A stretch of 64,000 nt of DNA from Lonicera japonica (GCA_021464415.1 CM038470.1:25073601-25137600), one strand, 5' to 3'. Shown: positions 37,557 to 49,128, counted from the stretch's first letter. Numbers and translations are program-made. Notes: a model not told the origin generated them from the sequence alone.

Positions 37557-38345
37557 GTCCGGACGGGTAATCCAGATTGTCCGTATGGGCAATCTCATAA
37601 AATACAGCAAACTTATATATTATAAGAACAGAGCATGCAGAGGAGGTTTTTAGGCCTAAATCCTAATATTGTCCGTACGGTTAATCCATGCAGGGCGTTT
37701 CGATTCGGTTGCTATTTAAGCAGAACATGGATATAATGGCATGGTAGTTACTGATTCAGTCATGAGTTCAGTTCAAAAGAGATTCCGGCTTAATTTCATG
37801 TTAAATGGTCTTTTTTGGTTGAGTTCAATTAATCAGAGTTAGGCGTAATGTATACACATGCGATGGTTTTAACATTTAAAGATACATATATAATATTTAC
37901 GGGCATATGTATGCAAGAAATGACATACAATATTAAAAGTGGGAATTTATATAATAAGAATAAGTTTGTATACCTTTTATTAAAATACAGAACTTTGATT
38001 TAATAAATAAGAGTATTACAATTTCTTTCACTAATCTAGCAAAGTTTAAATGCAAATCTCTCTTTCTAAATACAAATTTCTCTTTTTCTCATCGTTTTCA
38101 CTCTATTTTCCTGCTGTTTGAGAGTTAATTTTCGAACCTTTGTCTTGAGCTTCCTCCTGGCTTATATAGCTGAAGAAACTGCCTTCGACTGCAGATTGTC
38201 CGTACGGGGAATCATATTGTCCGGACTGGGAATCTATACACCACCCCGGCCTCTACTTTTCCTGTTTCGAGAGACACATTCGGCCATTCTCCGTTTGATT
38301 CATACAATGCCCGTACGGGTAATTAAATTGTCCGTACGGGCAATC
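37557..38345. repeat. Array of palindromic GATTGTCCGTACGGGCAATC-like motifs
   Basis: Seven copies are seen: about 37557-37573, 37575-37594, 37668-37687, 38194-38213, 38215-38233, 38306-38324 and 38326-38345. The best copies are near-perfect 20-base palindromes centred on CCGTACGG. They occur in tandem pairs (37557/37575, 38194/38215, 38306/38326). No coding function is apparent. The motif may be a protein-binding site or part of an LTR repeat. Confidence 0.75.
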
Positions 38346-39194
38346 TGATGATCCGCTTCTTAATTCTGGTCCTCTTCCATTTGCAGCCCTTCAGTTTGGC
38401 TGCTACAGGAACTGGTATTGTAAGAGTCGCGAAATGAGGTATACACAGTGATATTACAACAAAACAATATTTTCTTTCAACAAAACACCCTTCAATTCTC
38501 TCTGATAATTTCCTTTAAAATGAAACGCATAATTTGTATAAGAGCAATATTTCAAACAAATAAAACAACTTGAGCTATTTTATGACCAAAATACCCTTAA
38601 ATAAAGTCACGTGTCTCACACTTGGCGTCATTCCGTCAAATTTAACTGAATGGCCAAATTGATACTCAATTCAAAATTGGATGGCCAAAGTGGTATTGGT
38701 TCAAAAGTTTAGTGGTCATTTACAATGTTACTTAAATATTTATTAACGTTTACACTAATTGTGGAAGGCTAAAAATTAAAAGTGTATTTTGGGCCAAGCC
38801 TAGCAAACACAATATGACTCATTTTTAAGAAGCCTGCCAAGTATTTCATAGGCCCAAATTTGCTCTAAGGAAGAATACTTTGGCCGGTTAAACGAGTCAA
38901 CCATTATCAGCCAAGTATAGCAAGGTCGGGAAGAGACTTTAGCTTGTCTTCCGGGCTGATCTCATTAGCACCACTCCAGTTTAATCAGGTTGGAAAAACA
39001 CGGCAATAAGTTCGACTTGGTAAATCGAACAATGGACAAAACACTGTTAAGCTGGATGATAACTCACCATGGTAATTAATTTCTTCTACAATTGTGAACA
39101 AGGTTATTACTAAATAAGTAATGTGAACAAGACTCAAAACAGCTGTGATTCTGGAGTCGTGCTAAAGTTTACCCTTTATAGTAATTTATCTTTG

Positions 39195-39780
39195 TAGGTC
39201 GGAAAATACCATAGAGGGGGGTGAATAGGGTTTTTAAAACTTAATGCGGAATTTAAAACTTTTCTAACAATGTTTAAGTAAAACAAATTTACAAAACAAA
39301 TTATCAAGGAATGTAAGCAAATAAACAATCAAGCACAAGAGAAAATAATTAAGCAATCTCAAGCAATAACAAAACAATCAATAATAAAGAGATTGAGTTA
39401 GAAAGATTGAACCGATTTGAAGTCTAAGACGTTTTGTCCACACGGTTTTGGTTTACCAAACCATAATCCGCGCTCGGTTAGTTCCCCGAGAATTTTCACT
39501 AATTCCAATCTCCTTCCGGGTGAAGATCAAACCACTACAAGTGTTGTTGTCTCACTACACTCTTTACAAATATTGCTTGACCACAATATTCTCACAATAA
39601 TCTCTCTCTTGCTAATCTTGTGAGATTTACCTCTCACAATATCTAAACAAGAATTTACCTTCTTGTTTTTCCTATGAGATTTACCTCTCACAATTTGAAT
39701 ATAAAAGTTTGGTGATTCACACCAATTTACAATAACTCTCTCAAGTGTTTGTAGAATACAATTTAAGCTCACACTAGAGT
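39195..39780. repeat. LTR-type repeat, left part (split by CACTA 2)
   Basis: It begins with GGTCGGAAAATACC followed by ATAGAGGGGGGTGAATAGGG, a stretch I associate with plant copia-type LTR repeats. GTGAGATTTACCTCTCACAA is repeated twice (about 39619-39640 and 39667-39692). The sequence is interrupted at TAT (39781-39783) by CACTA 2 and continues after 46793. Exact ends are not defined. Confidence 0.4.
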
Positions 39781-40654
39781 TATCACTACACCAAAATACC
39801 CGGATTGTCACGGTTTAAAACCGTGACAATAGGCCTTTGTCACGGCTAAAAACCGTGACATTTTAAGCGGTGACAAAGAACATTATGGAGACATTATCAC
39901 GGTTAATAACCGTGACAACTCACAGTTGTCACGGTTCAATAAAAGGATGTGGTGCACGTTAATGGCAGATATTGTCCCGATTTTGAACCGACACAAGATT
40001 GTATAGTTGTCACGGTTCTAAACCGACACAAGACGAAAAAATATGGATACATTGTCATATACTTGTCACGGTTTGAAACCGTAACAAATAGAATTTTAAA
40101 CAGTAAAAAGCTTCATAAAGTGGCATTTTCCCATTATATTTGTCACGTTTCTTAACCGATACAAGGATTTTATTCTCATATTCGTTGTCACGGTTACAAA
40201 CCGTGACAATTTGTATTAAATTTTTTTAAAAAAATATTTGGCAAAAAACAAAAATCTCAAAAATATTATAATATTTTCTTATAATTACAATCTCAAAAAT
40301 CAAGAAACACACACTAATTCAATTCTCATTGCAATTACATTCTCAAAAATCAAGAAATACAAACTAATTCAATTCTCATTACCATTACAATCCCAAAAAA
40401 TTACAAGAAATACACTAATTCAATTATCATTAAATTATAATCCTAAATATAAAGTTCTTATGTACTTTCTATGAGTATCATTAATCAACGCCCTAATTGC
40501 TGGGAAGTGATGGTATTATTTCTAAACATTTTCACATATAATCATAGGTAATAACACTAACACCTTTCCTTTTGGTGTATTTCTGTTGTGTTGGGATTGG
40601 TTAGTTAGTAATTTTACAAATTTTCTTGATCTCAAATTATCAACGTATATCGAG

Positions 40655-40938
40655 GTTTACTTGGAGAGATGGTCCAAAGGCCAATAAAAGCGATGCAATC
40701 GAATTTTGGAGTCCTCAGTAACCATGGCTAGTAAATCATTTTCCAAGTTCCATTTAGCAATTTTAGTCTGCAAAATGAGGGGTATATTCGATAAGAAGCA
40801 AAAACAAAGGAAAGAACAAAAGGCAAATACGAAAGATGCGATATAAGTAAATATAAATATACCTAAGAAATGATTGGTTTGTAAAATTGAAGCTGAAATG
40901 GAAGGACCTGCTAAGATTAATTATTCATCACTTTCCAT
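40655..40938 (-). pseudogene. Captured 5' exons of APC4 (anaphase-promoting complex subunit 4)
   Basis: On the minus strand, an ATG at 40938-40936 gives MESDE and then, after frame damage, [13 protein letters not shown]. It ends in TAG against a GT donor (exon 1, 40938-40863). A 95-base intron follows (40862-40768, ending TTTTGCAG). Exon 2 from 40767 reads [20 protein letters not shown] and continues [10 protein letters not shown] further frameshift then gives LWTISPSK. This is the N-terminal WD40-type start of APC4, a scaffold subunit of the cell-cycle ubiquitin ligase. The intron is retained, so capture was at the DNA level. Two frame breaks and a stop mean no APC4 fragment of useful length can be made. 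Confidence 0.85.
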
Positions 40939-41938
40939 TGTTCTATAAGCTTAACAAAAGTTTACTTGTTAGCTATCAAACACTAACCAACCCAGCAATT
41001 ATATCAAAATCAGCCTAGTACACAATACATAATTAATACACACAATAATTAACTGAACGCATAATGAGTTCACACGTCTTTTAATTAACAATTAAACAAA
41101 AATTATGATGTAGATTCTATAACTCCCTGCACGGTCCAATTGTACTTCTTTCTTTTCTTCAGCTAAGGGATTAATCTTAAACATAATTCAAAAAATGTTT
41201 CATTCCTATTAACTACTGCCCCTTTAAAATTTGACTTGGCTTATATAATTTTTTGAATCTACACTTAAATACTTATTAATTAAAGTTATCAGACATCATT
41301 ACACAATAGCTTAGTTTGTTTAAAATAAACTATCAACGTGGAAAAATTGAGTCTTGGCTCAGAAGAATAAAAAATAAATGTATAAAGTATTGGTTCATTG
41401 ATAATATGTCTTCCTTCTCTTAGTTCTAGGTAAATTTAATTTTTCTATTAAATTTTATAACTGATAACCTAGTCTGAACCAATCCGTTGATATTTGGTGT
41501 GGTTTAGTTTTTTCGTCTAATTGGTTTAGATTGGGTACAAGAAAATGGTGCAAGATTTATGAGAGAAACCATAAAATTAAATGACTAGATATATATATAT
41601 CTCACTAAATAAAAAAAATTCTATATATATAAATATATTATCTAATTAAAAAATATTTGAATATATAGTTACACAAATTAACAAAGTGCAGCATTGTACA
41701 CCAATGCAATAACTAGTATATATAAACATTTTTTGTCAAAAAAATAAAATAGAAATGGATGCTTCGAATGAGGAAAAATTAATAAGAACTTACAAATTAT
41801 GTGTTCGAATGTCATACGGTCTGACAGAATCAACTGCAAATTAATCCCTGTGAATTTGAGAAGCAATCTACAAATGGAAGGGATACAATACCAACAAAAG
41901 AAATAAAAAATTCGCCATCAACCATAAAAAACAAGAAC

Positions 41939-41963
41939 ATATATATATATATATATATATATA
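41939..41963. repeat. (AT)n microsatellite inside CACTA 2
   Basis: A 25-base run of AT dinucleotides. Confidence 0.95.
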
Positions 41964-42999
41964 AAGTGCTTGAGATGAGAACATGATGACTCTAAAACAA
42001 AAATAAAATAAAAAAATTACTCCATTTCAGAGTCCCACTTGTTTCGAATTCTCAAACTAAATGTCTTTTTAGCAACTAATGTACCATATTTCAAGTTTCG
42101 ACATTGTAAATAAGATTTATTCTCCAGCATTGATAAGGTTGAAATAAGTATATGTTTATTAAAAGGTTCAAAAGTCAAAATAAGACTCCTTATTTTATAC
42201 AGATATATTATTTAACCTATTCATGAAGAAAAAAGGGCAAACACAAAGTAAGACGAGATACTAAAGAGCAACTTTAAATCAAGACAGCCACAGATAGAAA
42301 TCTAGTTCTTTATGATTGGCTCATTTTAGGGGATCAAAATCTAGCATCGACCATTTCAATCTCATTTAAGTAATTAGCTCACAAAAGGACACAAAGAAGA
42401 GGAGACGACAACCTATAAATGGAAAAGTTCAAATGAAAATGTAAAGAGAGAAAATAAGACGATTGAGCCCTTTGATTGACTCAAATGAGAGAAGTTCAAA
42501 TTGATTAAAATGGGACTGTTTTGTTTTAAAAAAAAAAACTAAGCCACTTGGTTTGAATGAACATATTATTTGGTTCAGAGCCTTACACGAAACACACTAA
42601 CATTTACATATATGAGCCAGATTTACCAGATGAGCTACAAATTGTCATTCACATACCCATGATATAAACTCCAAATAAATAAAACAAAAAGGAAAAAAAA
42701 ATAAACAATTTTAATTCACTAGCAACTTAAAACCCATTTAATATGAGAAGGTTTACTATTTGTACAACTTAAAACTAAAAAGAATAGGATACATAAATAT
42801 AACACTCACCAATGCTGAGATGCTACATTCTGAAGCTAACGTAGTAGAACCAACAAATTACTCCTTCTCCAGATCCCAAACCATAGTCGACGATATTTCA
42901 CTAGAAGCATACTATAATCATCAACATGAAAATATCGATACTGTATATGTAACCAATATCTGAATTTAATATATATACATATATTATTTATTGCATAAA

Positions 43000-43025
43000 T
43001 ATTATTATTATTATTATTATTATTA
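43000..43025. repeat. (ATT)n microsatellite inside CACTA 2
   Basis: An uninterrupted trinucleotide run of about eight units. The Asn-rich part of a minus-strand ORF here is a translation of this run. Confidence 0.95.
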
Positions 43026-44249
43026 GGTAAATCATGTACCATATAACTGGTGTAGTGATTGTGAATAAGGTACAACACTGTTAGTAATTCAACGTCTTGG
43101 TGTAGTGACTGATACCTGAAAGCACAATAAGAAAGCAAAATAAGACAGCAACCTGGAAGCATTATAAGACAACAACTCAGAAACATACATAGCCATAAAA
43201 CCATTTTACTTGCTTCGACGTGCACTCTTTTTCTAGATTAGAAAAGATAAGATCCACCAAATGCAAGTGGCAATGCAATAAAACTAACAAAATTTAGATA
43301 GGTGAAAAATGGAAAATATACCACAAATATTGTCCCAAATCCATACAATTTCCAACATATATAGACTCATCATGAAACAACAACATATATAGACTTTAAC
43401 GATGACAACATATATACATACAATGCGCACCTGTGGAAAATCATGAACATGATGATAATTCCCTTTTATTTATCCAACTCAAGAAGCTTCTCCGGCCACA
43501 TATCAAAATAAACAACACACGGTGAAATTTTCAAATAAAGAACCATTATGCTAAGAACTATATGTATACTGAATTTAATAAAACATTACTAAACTAAAGG
43601 AGGACAATAAGTGCAATAAAAGGAGTTATAAAGAAGACAGAAAAGAGGACTCCCCACTCCATAACTCCCGAAAATTAAGTCTTGGTGCATGGGCCTGCTC
43701 TGCTATTGGCTGAACTGCTCAATCAAAGGTACTCATTGCAGTTGGTGATTCATTAGTTCAAATAAAGTTATTTGTCAAGTCAAAACTTATTAACGGGCAT
43801 ACACCCTTTGTCTCAAATTATAGTCTTATCTCATTTTTTTTGGGGATATAATTAATGTACCAAATATCACAATATCACTCATTAATTATTACATTTTTGA
43901 ATTATTATTACAAGTAAAATAAAAAATGAGATCAGTAGATGATTCTGAGTTTAAACTTAAGAATTCTAAATTGTGGCCTAATAATTATATAGATTAAAAA
44001 AAAACACTTACCTTAACTACAAGGAATTAGTTAATATGACATCAGCACGAAGAAATATAACAAGAAATAGAAAATAGTTATATCCAATCCCTGTTAAATA
44101 CCTACAGATGAGGAATTAAAGCACGATTGTATATATTGATCCACAACACAGTGCGTTACCCTTTTCTTACCAAAATGGATTATTATATTTGCTTGATAAT
44201 ACAACCATGGCATATAAATTAACATGTAAAAAGAAAAGTCTATATGTAC

Positions 44250-44317
44250 CTTAAATTCAATTGCCACGCTCTTGCTCACAAGGTCGGTGGTAGTTATTGC
44301 CACAACAGCAGAGTGCC
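44250..44317 (-). other. Possible captured exon, unidentified
   Basis: A 68-base segment lies between an acceptor (GTATTTGCAG) and a donor (GTACAT). After two bases it encodes 22 codons without a stop: HSAVVAITTTDLVSKSVAIE then FK. It lies in CACTA 2 on the same strand as the APC4 piece. I do not recognise the source gene. Confidence 0.4.
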
Positions 44318-45423
44318 CTGCAAATACTCTGACGAGATTCAATAACATTTGAAAGGGATAAAATTAAAAACTGTCGCGTAAACTAAAAACTGTCGTGCAA
44401 TAGTAAAAAAAATTAAAAGATTGTATTTCTAAACATGAATATCTTCCTTCCAATTGTTTCTAAGTTCAGACACTGAAATAAATTTGCTGAGGATAGTTTA
44501 AAACTTCTAGATGCACATTAGAATTCTTCCTTTAATAACATATAGTATAGACAGATATAAAGTAATATTTTTATATTACGTCTTAAATAAAAAATTTAAA
44601 TTCTCGAGGACTTTCGTACTGGGACTTCATGCCAAATGAAGGGAGCATTTACGTGCTGGACATAGTCAAGTTTAACATCAACTTATTTAGTTCTCTGCTG
44701 GTTGGTCACCATTTCCGGTACTGCAAATGGATGATGTCATGCGTACCTTGCTAATTACACTGGATATATATAAGAACAACCAATGAGAATGTCTTTAAAT
44801 AACAGAATAAGAAACATACCTGGATTAAAAGGTGTAAAAGAAAAGAATTCATGGAATAACCTACCTGAGAAAATAAGTGAAAAACTAACAGTGTCCTTTC
44901 ATAGAAAAATAAATAAATAAATACCAATGAATACACTCCCTATCATTTTAAAATGTTCACTGAATAAAAGGGATCATTAGATGATGCGTGTAAGTACAAT
45001 ATCATTGATATTATACCAAATTTAAATCCGACTGTCATAATCCCCCTTTCAGGTAGATGGAAAAAGACGATTAAGTGTTAGTCTGCGAAAAAAAAAACCA
45101 ATCCTCAAATACAGATATGGGTACAAAGAAGCCTCTAATAGCATTCCATTACACCAAGAGTACTAATTATTCAATTTCCATCATCCTTCATAATGCAAAA
45201 AAAGAATGTCATATCAATGAAATGAGAATAAAAGAGACTTCTTTTGTTTGTACGTGTGGGAGGAATAATTGGTTGCCATCTATATCTTTACTTGGCAGCC
45301 ATCTAGTCAACACAAAGTATTAATGGCTACATGCTTATATACACCAACCTCTCCGGGTCATATGCTAGCATATGCCCCGAAAAACACAACACTTCAAAAC
45401 ATTGATTGGAGGACAATGTTTAC

Positions 45424-45498
45424 CTGAATGAGAAAACTATGAAGCCAATGCAGCGCTTGTGGGAATGTTGTAACTAATATGTTAGCAACTATGAGACC
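45424..45498 (-). other. Possible captured exon, unidentified
   Basis: Exactly 75 bases lie between an acceptor (CATGAACAG) and a donor (GTAAAC). They encode 25 open codons: GLIVANILVTTFPQALHW then LHSFLIQ, hydrophobic and possibly membrane-spanning. The source gene is not recognised. It lies in CACTA 2 on the same strand as APC4. Confidence 0.4.
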
Positions 45499-46793
45499 CT
45501 GTTCATGGGAAGAAAAGGGAAAGGAAAAATAAACAAAAGGTCAGCATTATTTTCATTATCATTAACAAATGGTAATAACTATGAACCCAATTCATTATCT
45601 TTATAGGCAACATCGTCAAAAAAATTAAAAATAAATAAATAAAAAGTTATACCCTATTATACATCTTAAATACCTGTTGATTGATTAATTTACTTCACAG
45701 TACTTATATTGGCTGGTTTGACTCGCTTTATGAAACATGAGAAAGGCTCTAACCGAAATAAATAAATAGAAGTAAAATTTTAATTAGCTCCACGAAACAC
45801 GTGAGAGGAAGAGACAACCTCATCACTGATTCACTCTTTTAAGGTTGCTTTGTTTATCTTTATCATCTTTCCAGGTGGCATGTCATTTTTAATAAATTTA
45901 TAATAATTATTTCTGAGCAAAACTCAGATCACAACACTTAAGCCAAAGAATAAACAATCCCTCAAAATATGGTACATTCGAACTATCTTATCACGATTAA
46001 TTACTTCTCTAGTATGTATGTATATATATATATGTTCATGATATGGTGATAAACTAAACTAATTGAAACCCTACTATTTAAAATCCAAATTTCAGAATAT
46101 AAAATTTAGAATTGAAACAATACCTTTAATTAGGTTTAACATACTCATAGGTGATTAGCAACCTCGAATCTGTACAAACCCTAACCATCGAACTTGAGAG
46201 TTGGTGAGTAGCAACCTCGAATTTGTGATAGTTTGAGATTTGAGAGCTGGTGAGTAGCAACCTTGAGAGCAACGATTTGAAGAGGCTAGGGCTGGCGAGT
46301 AGCTTTATGGGTTTGAGATTTGGTAGGGAGGCTAAGGCTCCGCGTGAGTTTGAGATTTGGAAAGGGGCTGTGAGGGCTGAGCGTGGGTTAGAGATTTGGA
46401 GAAGAGCTACGTGGGTTTGAGATTTGGTGGGGAGGAACTGCGAGGGTGAAAGTTTAGGGGCTCGAAAATTACGAAGGGGGAGCGAGGGGAGAGGGGAAAT
46501 GAGGAAAGGGGATAATGAAAATTAAGAGAGGGATACTGGAAATTTTAATCCCGCTCATATTTCGAGCCTCCATTTAGAAGTTGTTTCGGTTTAGGATCGA
46601 TACAACTGTTACGTTCATATTGTCACGGTCTAAAACCGTGACAATTTTACAAATTAAGAGTAATATATTAAAAAACAGTGCCAGTACGCCCTTATCACGG
46701 TTTGAAACCGTTACAACCCTTTATGACGGTCCAAAACCGTGACAAAGCCTCCGCGCATTTTAGTGACATTTTGCCAGATTTGGTGTAGTGTAT

Positions 46794-47750
46794 CTTGAAT
46801 GATCAATATGATATAGCTCAAATAAAAGATGATTGATCAAAAACAATTTCTTGAATCTTTAGATATTGAAGATAGATGAAGTATAAAGTATGAGAGTGAT
46901 TCAAGGTGTGTAAAATGAGTCTTGGAAGTCATATTTATAGTTCCAAAAGTGATATAGCCGTTTGAGATGTTTGGTGGAAGTTTTGTACCAAAAATGGTTA
47001 AAAATCAGAAATCCAACGGCTATATTCTAGGCCATCAGTCGACTGAGCAAAGCTCCTTAGTCGACTGACTGAGCCTCAGTCGAGTAGTCGACTGAGCATA
47101 AGCCATCAGTCGACTGATGGACTCTGCTGTCCATCAGGCCAAAAGGCCAAAATCCCAATTTTTGCACTTTTGCATATAAGCTCCAAAATCAATTCTAATG
47201 CTTTGGGGACTTTAAAAATAAGTTCCTAAGACACCTATTTTTGGGAAAACTCAAAATATGATCATTTGAATTTAATATCAATTTATTTCAAAACCGATTT
47301 TTGCAAGAATGATGTTTTGAAAGAAATTTTGATTCAAACTGATTCTGATCAATCTAAGAATGATATATCAATATATATGAGCTATATAATCAATCAATGA
47401 AGAGACTTTACACCAATCCTAAGCATACACTCAATTACCGAATATGTGAGTCTTTGAATGCTTTGAATAGTTTCTTCAACTTGATTCTTCTTTTGAAGCT
47501 TTTCCCCTTGAGGCTTTGGCGTATGATCCTTGATCTTTTGAGCTTCATGAAATGCATTGCTAGCATGTGAATGATAAGGTTGATCTCTTGCTAGTCCAAC
47601 GCTTGTAGAAGAATGATCTTGATTCGGATAGATCGGTTTTAGTCGAATGCTTCGTTGAGTTGATCGAATATTGATTGAATGATCCTTGTCAAACTTCCCT
47701 TGAGCAATCATGCTATTCTTGATTTTCCAAATAAGAAATCTATAATCTTA
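46794..47750. repeat. LTR-type repeat, right part, with CAGTCGACTG motifs
   Basis: This is the continuation of the repeat interrupted by CACTA 2. It contains ATCCAACGGCTATATTCTAG and a cluster of CAGTCGACTG or AGTCGACTGA palindromes between 47035 and 47125 (about six). A minus-strand frame of 105 codons at 47394-47711 is rich in Gln, Ser and Lys and shows no domain I recognise. It may be chance or a relic of the element. Confidence 0.4.
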
Positions 47751-48224
47751 TATCAAGAACATGTTAAATTACACATGATTGATTTATTGTTATTATCAAA
47801 ATAAGATTAAGACCTTCAAGGTCAACAATCTTATATACAAACCTTAATGTAAACCTTATCATATGCTTATAAATTAGAGAAGGTAATCCCTAGCAAATGA
47901 TCTGATCTTCTTCTTCCTTTTAGCAAAAACTTTGTCTAAAAATTTTCACAGAAGCTAGTACAAGCTCTGTTATCGCCATTGTAATCCTTTACCTACACTT
48001 TGAGCTAATACAAAATATACATACATATACACACACACACACACTTAAAGGAGGATGTATAGCCGGATTAGTAGCCAAACTAACGGGATGAACTATCCTC
48101 AAAATGTATCATTCTCTTTAGTGGTTGTTGGTGGTTATTAGTAATGTTTTTGGGTTACTTTAACGGTGGAACTTCTATTTTTGCCTGAGTTTACCTTTTT
48201 TTTGGATTTACCAACTTTTTGACA
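47751..48224. other. Intergenic stretch
   Basis: No gene. A short CA run lies at 48029-48044. Confidence 0.35.
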
Positions 48225-48430
48225 CCCACATTAATAATACCATTTACTGAAATCGGAATTATAGAAAACCAAAAATACTAAATATATATACCGAAAAACA
48301 AACAGTGTGGTATTAGTTTTCACTTTCAAATACTGATAATTGGTAAAATTAGTATTAAACTTCTTATTTTAATTATGGTATTGTTAAATGCCATATAACA
48401 ACCGATTTACTGAAATAACACCCCTACTTT
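48225..48430. repeat. Family A repeat, copy 3 (right end only)
   Basis: AGTATTAAACTTCTTATTTT, AAATGCCATATAACAACCGA and TTTACTGAAATAACACCC match the right end of copy 1 at 10495-10560, in the same orientation. The upstream ACCAAAAATACTAAA part matches 10390-10430. Both copies stop at AACACCC(T/C), which may be a true terminus. Confidence 0.6.
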
Positions 48431-48833
48431 TACTAACATATTTTTGTTAATAAATTGAAATCCCATTTTTTCCGTAGTTAATTTTTATCCCACTAAGAAA
48501 TTCGATCGTCATAAATAAGGTTATCAATTATTTGTTAGTGGTATGTCCTTTATTCCCCCGATAACTTGTCATCATTCGATCTTTGTCATCATTTATACTT
48601 AGTGACGTATTTAAAAATTAAATAAAATAGATAATAAACTATTGATTTAAAAAAGATGGTATGTCCTTTATTTTTCGCGATAACTTGCATTTACCTATAT
48701 CTAATATCAAAATCCAACCAAAGAGGCAATTTTTAAACACGGAATTTATTCCCCCACCAAAAAAAGAAAAAAAGAAAATACCAATGGAATTACAAAAAAT
48801 TAAAAAAAAAAATTGACAACACATTTAACTTTT

Positions 48834-49120
48834 GGGTGGTGATGTTGGCACCCCCAAAAACACTTGGTAATACTCTCACTTTAATTCGGTCATTCGCAAC
48901 CTTAGTAAAGTGTTTATTATTCGGTTGTTGAGAACCGAATATAGGTTTATATATTCGGTTCTTGACAACCGAGTAAGACATTTTCAAGTTTTTTCAAATT
49001 TTTGCAAGTTTATATTCGGTCCTTCACAACTGAATAACGTATTCGTTATTCGGTTGTTAAGGATCGAATGAAAAGTGGAAGTGTTTTCAAGAAATTTTGG
49101 GGGTGCCAACATCACCACCC
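48834..49120. mobile_element. 287-base MITE with perfect 26-base inverted ends
   Basis: The left GGGTGGTGATGTTGGCACCC continuing CCAAAA matches the inverted right end exactly over 26 bases. TAACTTTT is duplicated at 48826-48833 and 49121-49128. The interior carries inverted forms of ATTCGGTTGTTGAGAACCGAAT and similar hairpins. The perfect ends and target site indicate recent insertion. An 8-base duplication fits hAT. Non-coding. Confidence 0.9.
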
Positions 49121-49128
49121 TAACTTTT

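Larger units (their letters stand above)
33961..38733. mobile_element. Mutator-like element, 4.8 kb, 9-base target duplication
   Basis: AAATATTTA flanks it at 33952-33960 and 38734-38742. The ends are long, imperfect inverted repeats of about 140 bases: the left TAAATGGCCACTATACTTTT and CACTTTGGCCATCCAATTTT correspond to the inverted right TAAATGACCACTAAACTTTT and CACTTTGGCCATCCAATTTT. A 9-base duplication with long inverted ends is the Mutator signature. No transposase was found. Inside are a MITE (36318-36811), a palindrome array (37557-38345) and an LTR-like stretch at 37195-37420, with GACGTGGGAAGATATTAGGC. An inverted pair, TTTAAGGGTATTTTGGT near 37167 and its complement near 38585, suggests another nested insertion. 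No host gene piece was recognised. Confidence 0.8.
39784..46790. mobile_element. Non-autonomous CACTA (En/Spm) element 2, 7.0 kb
   Basis: It starts CACTACACCAAAATACCCGG and ends CCAGATTTGGTGTAGTG, with TAT duplicated at 39781-39783 and 46791-46793. Subterminal arrays of palindromic TGTCACGGTTTnAAACCGTGACA units fill 39800-40215 (about nine) and 46590-46745 (about four). The interior carries the first two exons of APC4 and at least two other splice-bounded open segments, all on the minus strand. No transposase was found. Near the right end, 46130-46470 repeats GAGATTTGG and GGTGAGTAGCAACC units. Confidence 0.92.

Noticed and set aside
42836..43225. Minus-strand ORF of 129 codons in CACTA 2
   Set aside because: It runs through the (ATT)n microsatellite, giving poly-Asn, and has a Cys/Leu-rich low-complexity start; no family resemblance.
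47394..47711. Minus-strand ORF of 105 codons
   Set aside because: It lies inside an LTR-type repeat and shows no retroviral or host domain; kept only as a remark in the repeat entry.
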